Part shown: piece after piece, positions 1 to 8,103 of the stretch
Layout of the letters: each line of letters opens with the position of its first letter
Position numbering within the stretch: the stretch's first letter is position 1
Source: Rhizobium sp. BK196
GTDB taxonomy: Bacteria; Pseudomonadota; Alphaproteobacteria; Rhizobiales; Rhizobiaceae
Assembly (NCBI RefSeq): GCF_014193255.1
Contig: NZ_JACHZB010000010.1
Coordinates: forward strand, 62,001 to 126,000
Direction: 5' to 3'
Length of the DNA: 64,000 nt
Notes under the pieces: generated by a model
The model's database searches: none
Told to the model about the DNA's origin: nothing
Seen by the model: the letters and a program-made list of their open reading frames with translations, nothing else
Made by a program: the position numbers and the translations under genes

Positions 1-1470
1 TTTTGCCGACGCGGGGGCCGGAGCTCCCGGCCGCACGGCTTCCGCAATTGTTGCGGCCCGTTCCAGTTCTATAATTCGGTGGTCGTTCACCACGCTTTCC
101 GGCCGGGTATCGCGCAGCGGGGGCAAGGTCTTCAGCGCCGTTTCGATCGAGGTGGTCGACCCTTCCTCGATTGGTCCTTCGAGCTGGCCGAAAGGCGCCT
201 TCCATTCGAAGGCGTCGAGACGGCCGGTCACCGGCGAGACCGGCAGCCATTTGTCGGAAACGAAACCATCGGCAACCCAGGCTGGATCGCGCGGCGCCTT
301 CAGTGCCTGTGCCAGCCAATGGCGCACGCGACCCTGATCGCCGGTCTCTGCTTCCTCGATATCCGCAAGCAGCAGGAAGGCCGCCTCGCGGGGCTCGATA
401 CGGGCGGCAGCTTCCGCCTTGGCGCGCGCCTTGGCGAATTCCTGCGCATCGAGTGCAGCCTGAGCGACGACGAGGAGAGATTCGACATTGTTCGGCCGCA
501 TGCCCTCCAGTCGCTCGGCGCGCTTCAGGCGATCGAGCGTGGAATCGCCGCTGCGGGCGCGGACGTAGACACGGCCAATCTCGGGATGTGGTCCAGCCTT
601 CCACGCCTGTTCGAGAATGGAGGCCGCTTTGCGTATACCGTTTTCACGGAACAGCGCCTTTGCAGCAATCAGTGCGGCGGGTACAAAATCAGCCGACAGT
701 TTCAGCGCCTGGAGGGCATCGTCGCGTGCGCCGGCAGGATCGCTCTCCAGCTTGTCATCGGCGCGGGCAGTCAGCAGCACGGCATGGAGGCGGTTTGCCT
801 CTGCCTTTTCGACGACCTTAGCTGCCTTCTGCTGTTCCAGGAGACGGATGGCGTCGTCCCAGCGGCCGGACTGGCTGCGATATTCGAGCGTCGCCTGCGC
901 GGCCCAGGGTAGGTAAGGGGCATTGTCGGCCGCCTTTTCCGCATATTGACGGGCGGCCTCGTTAGCGCCGAGGCGCTTGGCCTCCAGGTAAAGACCGCGC
1001 AAGCCGAGTTCACGCGTCTCGGGGTCGTTGGCCATGGTCTCGAATTTGGAACGAGCCTCGTCGTAGCGGCCTTCAATGAGAGCGGCCTGTGCTTCCAGAA
1101 GGTTGATCAGCGGTTCCTGATCGGCGCGGATAAGGCCGCGCGAGCGGGCGGCCATCTTGCGGGCGAGCAGGGCATTGCCTGCGCCGGCGGCGATGAGGCC
1201 AGTCGACAGGGCCTGGTAGCCACGATCGCGCTTGCGGGCGCGGAAGTAGCGCGTCACCGAATGCGGCGATGTCCATATCAGGCGGACGAACCACCAGGCC
1301 ACCATGACGGCGGCGATCAGCGCGATGATGGCGCTTGCCGCGACAATCAGTTTTGTCTGGTAAATCTGACCTTCCCAGAGCAGCGACAGGTCGCCGGGGC
1401 GATCGGCAAGCCAGGAGAAACCATAGGCGAGAACGAGGACGAGGAGCGCGAAGATAATCAGACGGACCAT
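1..1470 (-). CDS. hemY: HemY-type TPR membrane protein (partial, C-terminus beyond left edge)
   Basis: The frame is open from an ATG at 1470 to the left edge, giving 490 codons without a stop, so the C-terminus is missing. Two hydrophobic segments at about residues 1-18 and 41-64 place it in the inner membrane. They are followed by a long helical region of TPR-like repeats rich in Ala, Glu and Arg, and a Pro/Ala-rich end. This is the architecture of the HemY N-terminal domain family (COG3898-like), which sits at the end of hem clusters; its exact biochemical role is not established, and it is not the protoporphyrinogen oxidase also called HemY in Bacillus. The start lies two bases after the stop codon of the upstream mic60-like gene, so translation is probably coupled. 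Confidence 0.85.
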   Translation of the reverse strand, partial: MVRLIIFALLVLVLAYGFSWLADRPGDLSLLWEGQIYQTKLIVAASAIIALIAAVMVAWWFVRLIWTSPHSVTRYFRARKRDRGYQALSTGLIAAGAGNALLARKMAARSRGLIRADQEPLINLLEAQAALIEGRYDEARSKFETMANDPETRELGLRGLYLEAKRLGANEAARQYAEKAADNAPYLPWAAQATLEYRSQSGRWDDAIRLLEQQKAAKVVEKAEANRLHAVLLTARADDKLESDPAGARDDALQALKLSADFVPAALIAAKALFRENGIRKAASILEQAWKAGPHPEIGRVYVRARSGDSTLDRLKRAERLEGMRPNNVESLLVVAQAALDAQEFAKARAKAEAAARIEPREAAFLLLADIEEAETGDQGRVRHWLAQALKAPRDPAWVADGFVSDKWLPVSPVTGRLDAFEWKAPFGQLEGPIEEGSTTSIETALKTLPPLRDTRPESVVNDHRIIELERAATIAEAVRPGAPAPASAK

Positions 1471-1472
1471 GC

Positions 1473-2726
1473 TCATCCTTCCTTGCCGGTGCCGGAAACG
1501 GCCTTGGAGAGAGTACCGCTGACGAGATCCTCGACGCGGATACGAGCTTCGAGCGATTGCTTGAAGGCGGCAGAAGCCTGTTTTGCGACAGCAGGCAGGC
1601 TGTTCCATTCGGTAGCTGCACCGGGCAGATCGCCGTTCTTGACCTTGTCCTCGATGCGCGCGGCGATCGCTTCAACGCTTTCGCCTTCGACATTGCCGAC
1701 GGGACGGACCGAGACCAAAGATTTGGCGCTCGACATCAGTCGGTCTGACCAGCTCTGATTAGGATCCGGCTGATTGACGGATTCAATGATGGCGGTGGCG
1801 ACATCGGGAACCTGACGAATCAGTTCGGCACGGGAGGGAATGCCCGTTTCGGCAAAGCCGCGCAGATCGGCTGCAGCCGGATCATCGGGTGCTACCCCCG
1901 CAAATGTATCGAGTTCGGCGATGAAGGGGCCGCCGCGGTCGATCGCGGCCTTGAGAGCTGCGGCTGCGATGGCGCGGGCAACGGCGACATCCTCGCGCGG
2001 TTCGTTCAGCTTCTTTTCGGCTTCGGCAAGGCGGCTCGTAATGTCGGCACCGTTTGAGGCCTGCTGTTCGGTGGTCTGCGCAAGGCTCGTTTTCAACTGA
2101 GCAATCTGAGCTGTCAGATCTGCAATCTTCTGGTTGAGTGCTTCGATACCTGCGGAGCCGGTCGATGTATCGGATGCCCCCGTCTGAGGGACCGCTTCGA
2201 GAGCCGCGATGCGCTTTTCGAGGGCACTATTATCGGCTGCCGGCGGCGGATTGGAGGCAAGGCTTGCAACCGATTGCTTGAGGCCTTCGATCTCGCCGGA
2301 GAGGTCGGCCATTTCGGCAGAGTTCGTCTGCCGGGTGGAGGAGCCCGGCAGATAACCGGCATATTGAATCGCGCCGGCGCCAATCAGCGCGACAAGACCG
2401 CCGAAGATGCCGGCGGCAATCAGGCCCGACGTGACCACGCCCTTTTGTGGTGGAGGCAGCTGTAGCGGTTCCGATGGCGGGAGCTCCTTGGAGAGGGGCT
2501 CTTCCTGCGAGCCGGCGGCGCGTTCGCTCTCGTGTTCCGACAGCGGTTCACCGCCGGCTTCCGCAGCGGCAGCGGCTTCGGCGACAGGCGTGTCATTGGC
2601 TGCTTGTGCGGCTTCTTCGGCAGGCTTTTCAGAATCGGCCGCCGGGGTGAAGTCCTGCGCGTCCAGGTCAATCGTGACCGGCTTATCGGAGCTCTTCGAG
2701 TGGCGTGGCGGATTTCCCGATACCAT
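1473..2726 (-). CDS. Mic60/mitofilin-family inner-membrane protein
   Basis: This 417-residue protein has a charged, Glu/Pro-rich N-terminus, one transmembrane segment at roughly residues 97-120, a long coiled-coil region (about 145-235), and a C-terminal helical domain ending in a mitofilin-like module. The layout and the position between hemD and hemY match the alphaproteobacterial Mic60 homologue, the presumed ancestor of the mitochondrial MICOS subunit that shapes membrane invaginations and contacts outer-membrane proteins. I chose the ATG at 2726 because GAGG precedes it at a good distance; ATGs at 2747 and a start at 2774 are possible but lack a clear ribosome site. Function is inferred from family and synteny, not from a catalytic motif. 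Confidence 0.78.
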   Translation of the reverse strand: MVSGNPPRHSKSSDKPVTIDLDAQDFTPAADSEKPAEEAAQAANDTPVAEAAAAAEAGGEPLSEHESERAAGSQEEPLSKELPPSEPLQLPPPQKGVVTSGLIAAGIFGGLVALIGAGAIQYAGYLPGSSTRQTNSAEMADLSGEIEGLKQSVASLASNPPPAADNSALEKRIAALEAVPQTGASDTSTGSAGIEALNQKIADLTAQIAQLKTSLAQTTEQQASNGADITSRLAEAEKKLNEPREDVAVARAIAAAALKAAIDRGGPFIAELDTFAGVAPDDPAAADLRGFAETGIPSRAELIRQVPDVATAIIESVNQPDPNQSWSDRLMSSAKSLVSVRPVGNVEGESVEAIAARIEDKVKNGDLPGAATEWNSLPAVAKQASAAFKQSLEARIRVEDLVSGTLSKAVSGTGKEG

Positions 2727-2806
2727 GAGGTCCTCATTATCCTGCATTGCAACGAAACTAGACAGGGATGGCAATTAAGGGAAGAGGTTAGATCAAATTT
2801 GGGCGG

Positions 2807-3523
2807 CTAAAGCCTTCTAAGCAGCGACAAAAGGCTTTTTTCATCCGGCATCGGTGAAATCTCCAGGACTGTCCTCAAAACGGATGGAACAGCTTCCGCA
2901 ACACTGTTGCTGAGGCAAATGAGACGGATTTTCGGCAGCTGCAGCAAAAGGGACTCTACCCTCGGGATATGAAAGAAATTTCCGGCCGTCTGGCGGGAAT
3001 AGAAAAGAACAGCATCGGGAGGGTTGTTCGTCAGGAGGGTTGCGACGGCCTCGGGGCTGGGCGCGACAGGCTCCATTCGGTAACACTCGGCCACCGAGAA
3101 ATGCCGCCCGAGCTCCGTCAGGCGCCTCTCGAAAGTCTCGGCGCGCGGATTGCCTGCGAGATAGAGAAGCTTATCGACCTTGCTTGCCGCGATCAGCTCG
3201 GCCAGCTCGCGGCCGCTGCCCGACGATGCCGAGACAGAATGGAATCCCAGCCTGCGGGCCTCGTCGGCTGTGGTTTCACCAACGGCAAAGAGACGGCGCG
3301 AAAGGTGAGGCGTCAGCGCCTCCCCCAGTGACTGCAAGGTGCGCACAGCTTCGGCGCTCGTTACGGCTATCGCCCCGGTGGTCGTTTCCAGGGCCTGCCG
3401 AGCGGCGGCCTTGTCGTGGACGGGACGGGTGAGCGGCAGCAATAGTGGCTCGTGACCCAGTTCGCGCAAACGTTGAGCGGTGCGCTCGCCCGAATGCGCC
3501 GGACGGGTGACGAGCACGCGCAT
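2807..3523 (-). CDS. hemD: uroporphyrinogen-III synthase
   Basis: The 238-residue product has the usual length and two-lobed pattern of HemD, beginning with the typical VLVTRPAHSGE strand-loop. HemD closes and inverts ring D of hydroxymethylbilane to form uroporphyrinogen III, the branch point to heme, siroheme and cobalamin. The family is poorly conserved, so the call rests strongly on its place five bases after hemC on the same strand and before mic60 and hemY, the standard rhizobial order. Confidence 0.88.
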   Translation of the reverse strand: MRVLVTRPAHSGERTAQRLRELGHEPLLLPLTRPVHDKAAARQALETTTGAIAVTSAEAVRTLQSLGEALTPHLSRRLFAVGETTADEARRLGFHSVSASSGSGRELAELIAASKVDKLLYLAGNPRAETFERRLTELGRHFSVAECYRMEPVAPSPEAVATLLTNNPPDAVLFYSRQTAGNFFHIPRVESLLLQLPKIRLICLSNSVAEAVPSVLRTVLEISPMPDEKSLLSLLRRL

Positions 3524-3528
3524 GCAGG

Positions 3529-4458
3529 CTAGCTCCAGTCCTCGAAGAAGCTGCTGCCGGCCCTTGCGCGCACGTCCTGTCCGGCGCGGGTGCCAAGGGC
3601 TGCGGCGTCGCGGCGGTTGCCGTCGATGGTGATTGCATGTTGGTGGCGGCCGTCAGGCGTGAGAATAAGGCCCGAGAATCGGATCTGATCCCCCTCGCAG
3701 ACGGCGTAGCCGCCGATCGGCGTGCGACAGGAGCCATCAAGGGCGGCCAGGAAGGCGCGCTCGCAGGAGACCGTGTCGAATGTGGGCGCATCATTGATCG
3801 GCGCCAGCAGCTCGTCGATCCTTGTGTCGCCGATGCGGCTTTCGATGCAGATCGCGCCCTGGGCGGGTGCCGGCGGGAAGCTGTCAGGGTCGAGAATATC
3901 GGTGATCACCTCGACCTTACCGAGGCGCTTGAGACCGGCAAGTGCCAGAAGGGTCGCATCCACCTGGCCTTCCTGAAGCTTGCGCAGGCGGGTGTCGACG
4001 AGGCCGCGAAAGGTGATGACATTGATGTCCGGTCGCATGCGGCGGATGAGCGCCTGACGGCGCAGCGAGGATGAACCGACAGTTGCGCCGTGCGGCAGGT
4101 CGATCAGCTTCGGCGCGGTGCGGCCGACGACGGCGTCGCGGATATCTTCGCGCGGAAGGTACGCGGAGAGATAAAGACCTTCCGGTAGTACAGTCGGCAT
4201 GTCTTTGCTCGAATGCACGGCGAGATCGAGATCGCCGGCCGCGAGCTGCTGCTCGAGCTCTTCCGTGAAAAGTCCTTTGCCGCCGATCTCGGCCAGCGAA
4301 CGGTCGGTAATGCGGTCGCCCTTGGTCGTCAGAACGACGATTTCGAACATTTCCTCCGGCAGATTGTGAGCCGCCATAAGCCTGTCGCGGGCTTCGTGTG
4401 CCTGCGCGAGCGCCAACGGGCTGCCCCGCGTGCCGATCCGGAAAGGTTTTGTTTGCAT
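3529..4458 (-). CDS. hemC: porphobilinogen deaminase (hydroxymethylbilane synthase)
   Basis: The 309-residue protein starts MQTKPFRIGTRGSPLALAQA, the conserved HemC opening. It joins four porphobilinogen units into hydroxymethylbilane using a covalent dipyrromethane cofactor; the attachment residue is Cys244 in the motif DGSCRTPIGG. The motif SSLRRQALI (substrate and cofactor arginines) is also present. The reading frame stays open upstream to 4968, but that part overlaps tsaD on the other strand and lacks family similarity, so the ATG at 4458 is taken. It is the first gene of a hem cluster with hemD, mic60 and hemY and is divergent from tsaD. Confidence 0.96.
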   Translation of the reverse strand: MQTKPFRIGTRGSPLALAQAHEARDRLMAAHNLPEEMFEIVVLTTKGDRITDRSLAEIGGKGLFTEELEQQLAAGDLDLAVHSSKDMPTVLPEGLYLSAYLPREDIRDAVVGRTAPKLIDLPHGATVGSSSLRRQALIRRMRPDINVITFRGLVDTRLRKLQEGQVDATLLALAGLKRLGKVEVITDILDPDSFPPAPAQGAICIESRIGDTRIDELLAPINDAPTFDTVSCERAFLAALDGSCRTPIGGYAVCEGDQIRFSGLILTPDGRHQHAITIDGNRRDAAALGTRAGQDVRARAGSSFFEDWS

Positions 4459-4494
4459 CCGCTTTGATCCGTTGTTACCGGAGTTCTCGTAAAC

Positions 4495-4506
4495 GGGTTT
4501 AAACCC
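4495..4506. promoter_or_regulatory. 12-bp perfect palindrome in the hemC/tsaD divergent region
   Basis: GGGTTTAAACCC is a perfect palindrome in the 72-bp gap between the divergent starts of hemC (4458) and tsaD (4531). Its position would suit an operator or bidirectional promoter element. I do not recognise a matching regulator, and a 12-bp palindrome can occur by chance. Confidence 0.3.
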
Positions 4507-4530
4507 TATCGCAATCAACGAACAGGTTTC

Positions 4531-5628
4531 ATGGCTCCCTTTCTGCGCATCCTGGGCATCGAGACAAGCTGCGACGAGACCGCCGCTGCGGTCGTCGAGC
4601 GCGATGCCGAAGGCCGCTCCAACGTGTTGTCGGATGTCGTTCTTTCCCAGCTGGACGAGCATAGTGCCTATGGCGGCGTGGTGCCAGAAATTGCCGCTCG
4701 CGCCCATGTCGAAGCGCTCGACGAGTTGATCGACGAGGCCCTGAAGCGCGCCAATGTGTCGCTCTCGGATGTCGATGCGATTGCCGCGACATCTGGGCCT
4801 GGCCTGATCGGGGGGCTGCTTGTCGGTCTGATGACCGGCAAGGCGATCGCCAAGGCAGCGGGCAAACCCCTTTATGCTGTCAACCACTTGGAAGGCCATG
4901 CGCTGACGGCGCGGTTGACGGACGGACTTTCCTTTCCTTATCTGATGCTGCTCGTTTCCGGCGGCCATACGCAGCTCATCCTCGTGCGCGGCATCGGCGA
5001 GTACGAGCGCTGGGGTACGACGATCGACGATGCGCTGGGCGAAGCTTTCGACAAGACAGCGAAACTGCTTGGCCTTCCCTACCCCGGCGGGCCGGCGGTG
5101 GAGCAGATGGCGCAGGGTGGCAATGCCGATCGCTTCAATTTCCCGCGGCCGCTCGTCGGCGAAGCGAGGCTCGATTTTTCCTTCTCAGGCCTGAAGACGG
5201 CCGTGCGCCAGGCAGCGACCGAGATCGCGCCGCTGACGGATCAGGATGTCGCCGATGTCTGTGCCTCCTTCCAGAAGGCGATTTCCCGCACGATGAAAGA
5301 TCGCATCGGCCGCGGCCTGCAGCGATTCAAGGCGGAATTTCCGGACCTTCCGGAAAAGCCGGCGCTGGTGGTGGCCGGCGGTGTCGCAGCGAACCAGGAG
5401 ATCCGCAGCACGCTGCAGGCACTCTGCGCCAAGAATGGCTTCCGTTTCATCGCGCCGCCGCTCCACCTCTGCACCGACAACGCCGTGATGATTGCCTGGG
5501 CCGGACTTGAGCGCATGGCGAAGGGCGTCGCACCAGACGATCTCGATGTGCAGCCGCGTTCGCGGTGGCCGCTCGATTCCAGGGCCGGGACCGTGCTCGG
5601 ATCCGGAAAGCGGGGAGCCAAGGCATGA
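4531..5628 (+). CDS. tsaD: tRNA N6-adenosine threonylcarbamoyltransferase
   Basis: The 365-residue protein is full length for TsaD/Kae1/Gcp. It has the ASKHA-fold opening LGIETSCDETAAA, the metal-binding histidines His119 and His123 in NHLEGHALTA, LLVSGGHTQ, and the nucleotide-binding VAGGVAANQ near the C-terminus. It transfers the threonylcarbamoyl group to A37 of tRNAs that read ANN codons, together with TsaB and TsaE, which are not in this window. The gene overlaps gpsA by ATGA, so the two are translationally coupled, as is common in Rhizobiales. Confidence 0.97.
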   Translation: MAPFLRILGIETSCDETAAAVVERDAEGRSNVLSDVVLSQLDEHSAYGGVVPEIAARAHVEALDELIDEALKRANVSLSDVDAIAATSGPGLIGGLLVGLMTGKAIAKAAGKPLYAVNHLEGHALTARLTDGLSFPYLMLLVSGGHTQLILVRGIGEYERWGTTIDDALGEAFDKTAKLLGLPYPGGPAVEQMAQGGNADRFNFPRPLVGEARLDFSFSGLKTAVRQAATEIAPLTDQDVADVCASFQKAISRTMKDRIGRGLQRFKAEFPDLPEKPALVVAGGVAANQEIRSTLQALCAKNGFRFIAPPLHLCTDNAVMIAWAGLERMAKGVAPDDLDVQPRSRWPLDSRAGTVLGSGKRGAKA

Positions 5629-6608
5629 GCGAACGGATCGCTGTGGTCGGATCGGGAGCTTTCGGTACGGCACTTGCGTCCGTCATCGCGCTCACAGGGC
5701 GCAATTCGGCTGTACTCGTCGGCCGCGATCCCGCGCTGATCGAAGATCTCAGGTCCGGACGGCTTCATGACGCCGTTCTGCCTGGCATCCCACTGCCTGA
5801 AGCACTGGAATTTTCCGCTGAGGCAGATGCAATCGGCGATGCGGGCATCGTGCTCTTTGCCATGCCGTCGCAGGCACAGGGGGATGCCGCGCGGCAGTAT
5901 GGTCCTTATCTGGCTAAGGATGCCGTTGTGGTCACCTGCGCGAAGGGCATCGAACGGCAGACCGGTGCGCTTCTGACCGACATGCTGGAACGGGAATTGC
6001 CCGATCACCCGGTCGGCGTGCTCTCCGGTCCAGGCTTTGCCGCCGACATCGCCAAGGGGCTGCCGACGGCCATGGCGATTGCCGCGGCTGACGTGCAGAT
6101 TGCCGAGCGGCTGGCGCAGGCGATTTCCGGGCGCACCTTCCGGCTCTATGCCTCAGCAGACCGCATCGGCGTGCAGCTTGGCGGAGCATTGAAGAATGTA
6201 TTGGCGATTGCCTGCGGCATTGTCGAGGGCGGCGGTATCGGTGATTCGGCGCGTGCGGCACTGATTGCCCGCGGGCTTGCCGAGATGTCGCGCTTTATCG
6301 TCGCCAAGGGCGGCAATGCCGATACGGCGCGGGGACTTTCCGGCCTAGGTGACCTGGTGCTGACGGCAACCAGCCATCAGTCGCGCAACCTGCGTTTCGG
6401 CATCGCGCTCGGGCGCGGCGAAAAGGTCGACCCTTCGCGCGGCGAACTGGTGGAAGGCGCCTTTGCGGCGGCGGTTGCCTCTCGGCTTGCCGAGGAACTC
6501 GGTGTCGAGATGCCGATCACCGATGCGGTTTCTGCGATCATAGAAGGCAAGCTCGGTATACCCGAAGCCATCGAACAATTGATGACGCGTCCGATTACGA
6601 CCGAATAG
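5625..6608 (+). CDS. gpsA: NAD(P)H-dependent glycerol-3-phosphate dehydrogenase
   Basis: The 327-residue cytosolic enzyme reduces dihydroxyacetone phosphate to sn-glycerol 3-phosphate for phospholipid synthesis. A Rossmann motif, GSGAFGTALA, lies near residues 8-17, and the conserved GGALKNVLAIACGI segment contains the catalytic lysine. The start at 5625 overlaps the tsaD stop (ATGA) and begins MSERIAVVGSG as family members do; upstream in-frame codons lie inside tsaD. It is the second gene of a tsaD-gpsA-yciI-EVE-methyltransferase run. Confidence 0.97.
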   Translation: MSERIAVVGSGAFGTALASVIALTGRNSAVLVGRDPALIEDLRSGRLHDAVLPGIPLPEALEFSAEADAIGDAGIVLFAMPSQAQGDAARQYGPYLAKDAVVVTCAKGIERQTGALLTDMLERELPDHPVGVLSGPGFAADIAKGLPTAMAIAAADVQIAERLAQAISGRTFRLYASADRIGVQLGGALKNVLAIACGIVEGGGIGDSARAALIARGLAEMSRFIVAKGGNADTARGLSGLGDLVLTATSHQSRNLRFGIALGRGEKVDPSRGELVEGAFAAAVASRLAEELGVEMPITDAVSAIIEGKLGIPEAIEQLMTRPITTE

Positions 6609-6617
6609 GAGACAGAC

Positions 6618-6911
6618 ATGCTTTTCGCCCTTCTCTGCAAGGACAAGCCCGGCCATCTCAACGTGCGCATGGAAACGCGCTCGACCCATCTCGATTATCT
6701 CAACAAGCTGAATGCTGAAGGCAAGCTTGCCATGGCTGGCCCATTCCTCGATGCTGAAGGCAAGTCGAATGGCAGTCTCGTCATTGTTCATGCGGAAACA
6801 CTGGAAGAAGCCAACGCGCTCGGCGCTGCCGACCCTTACGCACTGGCCGGTCTCTTCGAAAACGTCGAAGTCAAGCCCTTCAACTGGGTCTTCAACAAGC
6901 CGGAGGCTTAA
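6618..6911 (+). CDS. YciI-like (YCII-related domain) protein
   Basis: This 97-residue protein is a single YCII-related domain with an alpha-beta, ferredoxin-like fold. It begins MLFALLCKDKPG and contains the segment AGPFLDAEGK and the helix-loop DPYALAGLF, both typical. The family includes the possible hydrolase YciI and dehydrochlorinase-like proteins, but no activity can be assigned here. AGGAGA precedes the start. The gap to gpsA is 9 bp and to the EVE gene 5 bp, so it is probably co-transcribed with both. A second YciI-like gene lies at 21279. Confidence 0.85.
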   Translation: MLFALLCKDKPGHLNVRMETRSTHLDYLNKLNAEGKLAMAGPFLDAEGKSNGSLVIVHAETLEEANALGAADPYALAGLFENVEVKPFNWVFNKPEA

Positions 6912-6916
6912 GCGGG

Positions 6917-7348
6917 ATGGCGCACTGGCTTTATAAATCCGAGCCTGCGGCCTGGTCCTGGGAGCAGCAGAAGGCCGCCGGAGAGAAGGGTACCGAATGG
7001 ACCGGTGTGCGCAACTACCTCGCGCGCAACAACATGCGGGCCATGCAGATCGGCGACAAGGGTTTCTTCTACCATTCCAATGACGGGCTGGAGATCGTCG
7101 GTATCGTCGAGGTCTGCGCGCTCTCGCATCCGGATTCGACGGCGAAGGGCGACGACCGCTGGGATTGTGTCGATATCCGCGCCGTCATGGATGTGCCGAA
7201 GCCGGTGACGCTGAAGGATGTCAAGGCAAACGAGAAGCTGTCCAAGATGTCGCTGGTCACTTCGATGCGGCTTTCCGTGCAGCCGGTGACGGATGACGAA
7301 TGGGCCGAGGTCTGCCGCATGGGCGGTTTTGACAACCCGCCGCGCTGA
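6917..7348 (+). CDS. EVE-domain protein
   Basis: The 143-residue protein is one EVE domain (PUA-like fold), with the signature opening HWLYKSEPAAWSWEQ, the central GVRNYLARNNMR and GFFYHSNDG, and the late segment MSLVTSMRLSVQPV. EVE domains bind modified bases in DNA or RNA; close stand-alone relatives resemble eukaryotic thymocyte nuclear protein 1. The true ligand here is unknown. It sits next to tsaD, a tRNA-modification gene, and a protein methyltransferase gene, but that context alone does not prove an RNA role. Confidence 0.9.
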   Translation: MAHWLYKSEPAAWSWEQQKAAGEKGTEWTGVRNYLARNNMRAMQIGDKGFFYHSNDGLEIVGIVEVCALSHPDSTAKGDDRWDCVDIRAVMDVPKPVTLKDVKANEKLSKMSLVTSMRLSVQPVTDDEWAEVCRMGGFDNPPR

Positions 7349-7354
7349 ACAGCC

Positions 7355-8002
7355 TTGAAAACCGACCCGGAAACCTTCATCCGCGCCAATACCAGCCTGC
7401 TTGCTCCGCCGCATGTGCCGGAGATCCGGCTCTATCTGGCGAGCGAAGCTCACGAACTCTGGCTGAAGACGGAAGAGGAGCTTGAGGCAATCGGCCTGCC
7501 GCCGCCTTTCTGGGCGTTTGCCTGGGCGGGCGGGCAGGGGTTGGCGCGCTATGTTCTCGATCATCCCGAAACGGTCAAAAGAAAGTGCGTCCTCGATTTC
7601 GCGAGCGGTTCCGGATTGGTGGGAATTGCCGCAAGCCAAGCTGGTGCGGCCAAGGTGAGGGCCGCCGATATCGATCCGTGGTCGCAGACGGCGGTGCGGC
7701 TGAATGCGGCCGTCAATTCCGTCTCACTGGATTTCACCGGAGCCGATCTCATCGGGCAGAATGTCGATGCGGATGTGGTTCTTGCAGGCGACGTTTTCTA
7801 TGACAAATCCTTCGCCTGTTCGCTGGTGCCCTGGTTCGAAACTCTCTCTGCCGAGGGCAAGGATGTCCTGGTCGGCGATCCGGGGCGGGCCTATCTGCCA
7901 AAAGACAGGTTGGAGTTTTGCGCCGTTTATGAGGTGCCCGTGACCCGGGCGCTTGAAGACAGCGAGGTCAAGAAGACGACTGTCTGGCGGTTCAGGCCCT
8001 AA
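7355..8002 (+). CDS. METTL20-type protein-lysine methyltransferase (ETF-beta / ribosomal L7/L12)
   Basis: The 215-residue seven-beta-strand methyltransferase carries PPFWAFAWAGGQ, the SAM-binding LDFASGSGLVGIAA, the acidic post-motif ADIDP, then VLAGDVFYD, VGDPGR and a C-terminal TVWRFRP. This order closely matches human METTL20 (ETFBKMT) and its bacterial homologues; the Agrobacterium homologue has been reported to methylate lysines of ETF-beta and of ribosomal protein L7/L12. The same targets are an inference here. The apparent start is TTG at 7355, 6 bp after the EVE gene; no good ATG lies before the conserved region, though the ribosome site is weak. Its TAA stop lies in the end of a repeat element. 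Confidence 0.83.
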   Translation: MKTDPETFIRANTSLLAPPHVPEIRLYLASEAHELWLKTEEELEAIGLPPPFWAFAWAGGQGLARYVLDHPETVKRKCVLDFASGSGLVGIAASQAGAAKVRAADIDPWSQTAVRLNAAVNSVSLDFTGADLIGQNVDADVVLAGDVFYDKSFACSLVPWFETLSAEGKDVLVGDPGRAYLPKDRLEFCAVYEVPVTRALEDSEVKKTTVWRFRP

Positions 8003-8103
8003 AGCGTATCGCGATCTTTCAGATTCGCCCGCTACGCTTTAAGCTCTTGTTTTAGCATGTCGTTGTCGCAAAACCGCTGCGCACTTTTGCGCGACATGCT
8101 TTA
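8001..8103. repeat. rhizobial intergenic palindromic element (RIME-like), copy 1
   Basis: The element consists of two palindromes. The first runs from AAAGCGT (8001-8007) to ACGCTTT (8034-8040). The second runs from GCATGTCG (8055-8062) to CGACATGC (8092-8099), with GCAAAA/TTTTGC arms nested inside. This two-palindrome structure resembles the Rhizobium-specific intergenic mosaic elements (RIME). It fills the whole gap between convergent genes and overlaps the stop codon of each: TAA of the methyltransferase at 8000-8002 and TTA (TAA on minus) at 8101-8103. A related copy lies at 39681-39778. It could also serve as a two-way transcription terminator. Confidence 0.72.

Noticed and set aside
4459..4968. 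N-terminal extension of hemC by about 170 residues
   Set aside because: It overlaps the start of tsaD on the opposite strand and lacks HemC similarity; the conserved start is at 4458.
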